NCBI GenBank assembly: GCA_905221605.1
Contig: CAJNDS010000505.1
Span: 1-64,000, forward strand
Origin: Symbiodinium natans
Lineage: Eukaryota; Sar; Dinophyceae; Suessiales; Symbiodiniaceae
Reading direction: 5' to 3'
DNA: 64,000 nt
The notes below the pieces were generated by a model. It saw nothing but the letters and a program-made list of their open reading frames with translations. It was not told the DNA's origin and did not search any database. Made by a program: the position numbers and the translations under genes. Within the stretch, counting starts at the first letter, position 1. Each line of letters starts with the position of its first letter. Positions 59,901-64,000 of this stretch are shown here, piece by piece.

Positions 59901-62600
59901 AGAAGGCCCCTCCGGCGAAATCATGGTGTCAAGTTGGGCCCAAGAAGGCCCCTCCGGCGAAATCATGGTGTCAAGTTGGGCCCAAGAAGGCCTCTCCGGC
60001 GAAATCATGGTGTCAAGTTGAGCCCAAGAAGGCACCTCCGGCGAAATCATGGTGTCAAGTTGGGCCCAAGAGGGCCCCTCCGGCGAAATCATGGTGCGAA
60101 GTTGGGCTCAAGAAGGCGTGAAGTTGGGCTCAAGAAGGCGTCTCGGCGAAATCATGGTGTCAAGTTGTCAAGTTGAGCCCAAGAAGGCACCTCCGGCGAA
60201 ATCATGGTGTCAAGTTGGGCCCAAGAAGGCCCCTCCGGCGAAATCATGGTGTGAAGTTGGGCCCAAGAAGGCCCCCTCCGGCGAAATCATGGTGTCAAGT
60301 TTAGCCCAAGAAGGCACCTCCGGCGAAATCATGGTGTCAAGTTGAGCCCAAGAAGGCCTCTCCGGCGAAATCATGGTGTCAAGTTAGCCCAAGAAGGCCC
60401 CTCCGGCGAATTCATGGTGTCAAGCTGGGCCCAAGAAGGCCCCTCCGGCGAAATCATGGCGTCAAGTTGAGCCCAAGAAGGCCCGTCCGGCGAAATCATG
60501 GTGTCAAGTTGAGCCCAAGAAGGCCCCTCCGGCGAAATCATGGTGTCAAGAAGGCCTCTCCGGCGAAATCATGGTGTCAAGTTGGGCCCAAGAAGGCCCC
60601 TCCGGCGAAATCACGGTGTCAAGTTGGGCCCAAGAAGGCGCCTCCAGCGAAATCATGGTGTCAAGTTGAGGCCAAGAAGGCACCTCCGGCGAAATCATGG
60701 TGTCAAGTTGGGCCCAAGAAGGCCCCTCCGGCGAAATCATGGTGTCAAGTTGAGCCCAAGAAGGCACCTCCGGCGAAATCATGGTGTCAGGTTGGGCCCA
60801 AGAAGGCCCCTCCGGCGAAGTCATGGTGTCAAGTTGGGCCCAAGAAGGCCCCTCCGGCGAAATCATGGTGTCAAGTTGGGCCCAAGAAGGCCCCTCCTGC
60901 GAAATCATGGTGTGAAGTTGGGCCCAAGAAGGCCCCTTCCGGCGAAATCATGGTGTCAAGTTGGGCCCAAGAAGGCCCCTCCGGCAAAATCATGGTGTCA
61001 AGTTGGGCTCACTCCGGCGAAATCATGGTGTCAAGTTGGCCCAAGAAGGCCCCTTCCGGCGAAATCATGTCAAGTTTAGCCCAAGAAGGCACCTCCGGCG
61101 AAATCATGGTGTCAAGTTGAGCCCAAGAAGGCTCCTCCGGCGAAATCATGGTGTCAAGTTGGGCCCAAGAAGGCCCCTCCGGCGAAATCACGGTGTCAAG
61201 TTGGGCCCAAGAAGGCGCCTCCGGCGAAATCATGGTGTCAAGTTGAGGCCAAGAAGGCACCTCCGGCGAAATCATGGTGTCAAGTTGGGCCCAAGAAGGC
61301 CCCTCCGGCGAAATCATGGTGTCAAGTTGAGCCCAAGAAGGCACCTCCGGCGAAATCATGGTGTCAAGTTGGGCCCAAGAAGGCCCCTCCGGGGAAATCA
61401 TGGTGTCAAGTTGGGCCCAAGAAGGCCCCTCCGGCGAAATCATGGTGTCAAGTTGGGCCCAACGGCGAAATCATAGCCCAAGAAGGCACCTCCGGCAAAA
61501 TCATGGTGTCAAGTTGAGCCCAAGAAGGCTCCTCCGGCGAAATCATGGTGTCAAGTTGGGCCCAAGAAGGCCCCTCCGGCGAAATCATGGTGTCAAGTTG
61601 GGCCCAAGAAGGCCCTTCCGGCGAAATCATGGTGTCAAGTTGAGCCCAAGAAGGCACCTCCGGCGAAATCATGGTGTCAAGTTGGGCCCAAGAAGGCCCC
61701 TTCCGGCGAATTCATGGTGTCAAGCTGGGCCCAAGAAGGCCCCTCCGGCGAAATCATGGTGTCAAGTTGAGCCCAAGAAGGCCCGTCCGGCGAAATCATG
61801 GTGTCAAGTTGAGCCCAAGAAGGCCCCTCCGGCGAAATCACAGTGTCAAGAAGGCCCCTCCGGCGAGATCATGGCGTCAAGTTGGGCGGCGAAATCATGG
61901 TGTCAAGTTGGCCCAAGAAGGCCCCTCCGGCGAATTCATGGTGTCAAGCTGGGCCCAAGAAGGCCCCTCCGGCGAAATCACGGTGTCAAGTTGAGCCCAA
62001 GAAGGCCCCTCCGGCGAAATCATGGTGTCAAGTTGAGGCCCCTCCGGCGAAATCATGGTGTCAAGTTGGGCCCAAGAACCTCCGAGAAGGCCTAGCGAAA
62101 TCATGGTGTCAAGTTGGGCCCAAGAAGGCCCCTCCGGCGAATTCATGGGGCCAAGGCTCCTCCGGCGAAATCATGGTGTCAAGTTGACAAGAAGGCCCCT
62201 CCGGCGAAATCATGGTGTCAAGAAGGCCCCTCCGGCGAAATCATGGTGTCAAGTTGGGCCCAAGAAGGCCCGTCCGGCGAAATCATGGTGTCAAGAAGGA
62301 GGCGGCGAAATCATGGTGTCAAGTTGGGCCCAAGAAGACCCCACCGACGAAATCATGGTGTCAAGTTGGGCCCAAGAAGGCCCCTCCGGCGAAATCATGG
62401 TGTCAAGTTGGGCCCAAGAAGGCCTCTCCGGCGAAATCATGGTGTCAAGTTGGGCCCACGAAGGCCCCTCCGGCAGGCTCCTCCGGCGAAATCACGGTGT
62501 CAAGTTGGGCCCAAGAAGGCCCGTCCGGCGAAATCATGGTGTCAAGTTGAGCCCAAGAAGGCCCCTCCGGCGAAATCATGGTGTCAAGTTGGGCCCAAGA

Positions 62601-62678
62601 CGCACATTTGAATAAACCCACACATGATGCTGCACGGCCATTTGTTTGCGGCACACCAGGATCACCAGTTGTTCTGGC
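62601..62678. other. Unique 78-bp insert within the satellite, copy 2
   Basis: Same insert as at 53201, with one difference noticed (GCACGGCCAT instead of GCACGCCCAT), exactly 9400 bases downstream. Confidence 0.95.
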
Positions 62679-64000
62679 CCCTCCGGCGAAATCATGGTGT
62701 CAAGTTGGGCCCAAGTAGGCCCGTCCGGCGAAATCATGGTGTCAAGTTAAGCCCAAGAAAGCTCTCCGGCGAAATCATGGTGTCAAGTTGGGCCCAAGAA
62801 GGCCCCTCCGGCGAAATCAAGGTGTCAAGTTGGGCCCAAGAAGGCCCCTCCGGCGAAATCATGGTGTCAAGTTGGGCCCAAGAAGGCCCCTCCGGCGAAA
62901 TCATGGTGTCAAGTAGGCCCCTCCGGCGAAATCATGGTGTCATGTTGGGCCCAAAAAGGCCCTCCCGCGAAATCATGGTGTCAAGTCAAGCCCAAGAAAG
63001 CCCCTCCGGCGAAATCATGGTGTCAAGTTGGGCCCAAGAAGGCCCCTCCGGCGAAATCATGGTGTCAAGAAAGCCCCTCCAGCGAAATCATGGCCCAAGA
63101 AGACCCCTCCGGCGAAATCATGGTGTCAAGTTGGGCCCAAGAAGGCCCCTCCGGCGAAATCATGGTGTCAAGTTGGGCCCAAGAAGGCCCCTCCGGCGAA
63201 ATCATGGTGTCAAGTTGGGCCCAAGAAGCAAAATCATGGTTTCAAGTTGGGCCCAAGGCCCAAGAAGGCCCCTCCGGTGAAATCATGGTGTCAAGTTGAG
63301 CCCAAGTTGGGCCCAAGAAAGCCCCTCCGGCGAAATCATGGTGTCAAGTTGCGCCCAAGAAGCAAAATCATGGTTTCAAGTTGGGCCCAAGGCGAAATCA
63401 TGGAGTCAAGTTGAGCACAAAAAAGCCCCCTCCGGTGTCAAGTTGGGCCCAAGAAGGCCCCTCCGGCGAAATCATGGTGTGAAGTTTGGCCCAAGAAGGC
63501 GCCTCCGGCGAAATCATGGTGTCAAGTTGGGCCCAAGAATCGAAATGATGGTGTCGAGTTGGGCCCAAGAAGGCCCCTCCGGCGAAAACTGGTGTCAAGT
63601 TGGGCACAAGAAGGCCCGTCCGGCGAAATCATGGTGTCAAGTTGGGCGCAAGAAGGCCCTATCGGCGAAGTCATGGTGTCAAGTTGAGCCCAAGAAGGCC
63701 CCTCCGGCGAAATCATGGTGTCAAGTTGGGCCCAAGACGGCCCCTCCGGCGAAATCAGGGTGTCAAGTTGGGCCCAAGAAGGCCCGTCCGGCGAAATCAT
63801 GGTGTCAAGTTAGAAGGCACCTCCGGCGAAATCATGGTGTCAAGTTGGGCCCAAGAAGGCCCCTCCTGTCAAGTTGGGCCCAAGAAGGACCCTCCGGCGA
63901 AATCATGGTGTCAAGTTGGGCCCAAGAAGGCACCTCCGGCGAAATCATGGTGTCAAGTTGGGCCCAAGAAGGCCCCTCCGGCGAAATCATGGTGTCAAGT

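Larger units (their letters stand above)
48940..64000. repeat. 15-kb satellite array of a 42-bp unit with higher-order structure
   Basis: The unit starts GAAATCATGG, has the centre GTCAAGTTGGGCCCAAGAA and ends GGCCCCTCCGGC; about 350 copies run off the window edge. The first units (48943-49010) are the most diverged. Unit length is 14 codons, and three plus frames (repeating AKSWCQVGPKKAPP, RRNHGVKLGPRRPL and GEIMVSSWAQEGPS) and one minus frame (PEGPSWAQLDTMIS) lack stops. Frequent truncated units and single-base indels shift the frame every few hundred bases, and there is no dominant frame, so I treat it as non-coding satellite. Each unit can form a small hairpin (GGGCC...GGCCC, loop of 6). 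Telomere-like motifs are absent inside. Confidence 0.95.

Noticed and set aside
48926-64000. Dozens of long reading frames (up to 516 codons) in the satellite.
   Set aside because: They follow from the stop-free 42-bp unit; frames change at each indel and no start, splice signal or unique sequence supports a gene.

Overview
The window looks like nuclear DNA of a dinoflagellate. Four things point that way. (1) A single-exon gene on the minus strand carries, 31 bases before its ATG, a 14-base match (13 of 14) to the 3' end of the dinoflagellate spliced leader. (2) Gene models built from homology and reading phase need many GC-AG introns and at least one GA-AG intron, which dinoflagellates tolerate. 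(3) Exons are short (30-250 nt), rich in G/C at third codon positions, and scattered between long introns. (4) Degenerate TTTAGGG telomere-like motifs are spread through almost all intron and intergenic DNA up to about 48.9 kb. The assignment is inference; no rRNA or organelle marker is present.

Layout: 1-18.2 kb holds mostly minus-strand split genes: an unidentified gene (0.4-2.5 kb), another unidentified gene ending at 2713, several partial genes, and a well-supported MATH-BTB protein gene (14.6-18.2 kb) whose sixth intron contains the small secreted cysteine-rich retrogene with the relict leader. 20.5-22.9 kb holds a multi-exon membrane protein gene. 23.3-29.2 kb is repeat country: AT-rich DNA, an 8-bp microsatellite, AGT triplet arrays, a dispersed AACATCGG repeat family, and a telomere-like block flanked by an AT-rich inverted repeat. 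30.8-31.3 kb holds a ubiquitin-like protein gene with one GC-AG intron. 31.6-35.4 kb holds the C-terminal half of the PP2A scaffold (A) subunit, whose exons join in phase and nearly all match the spacing of the canonical HEAT repeats. 35.7-48.5 kb holds further short-exon genes, mainly minus strand with a few plus-strand exons in between, plus (ACGCAC)n, (CTACACAC)n, (GA)n and perfect TTTAGGG tracts.

From about 48.94 kb to the end, and beyond it, lies a single tandem array of a 42-bp unit, roughly 350 copies. It is organised as two copies of a 9.4-9.7 kb higher-order repeat (the second truncated by the window edge), itself a mosaic of smaller multi-unit blocks. Three plus-strand frames and one minus-strand frame of the unit are free of stops, so the array yields many long spurious reading frames.

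The identified genes (PP2A-A, MATH-BTB, ubiquitin-like) are housekeeping or regulatory proteins with no evident pathway in common. The most unusual features are the nested SL-tagged retrogene, the use of telomere-like DNA as intron starts (GTTTAGGG donors), and the two-level higher-order satellite. All exon boundaries were read by eye from splice signals, phase and codon bias; no search was run.
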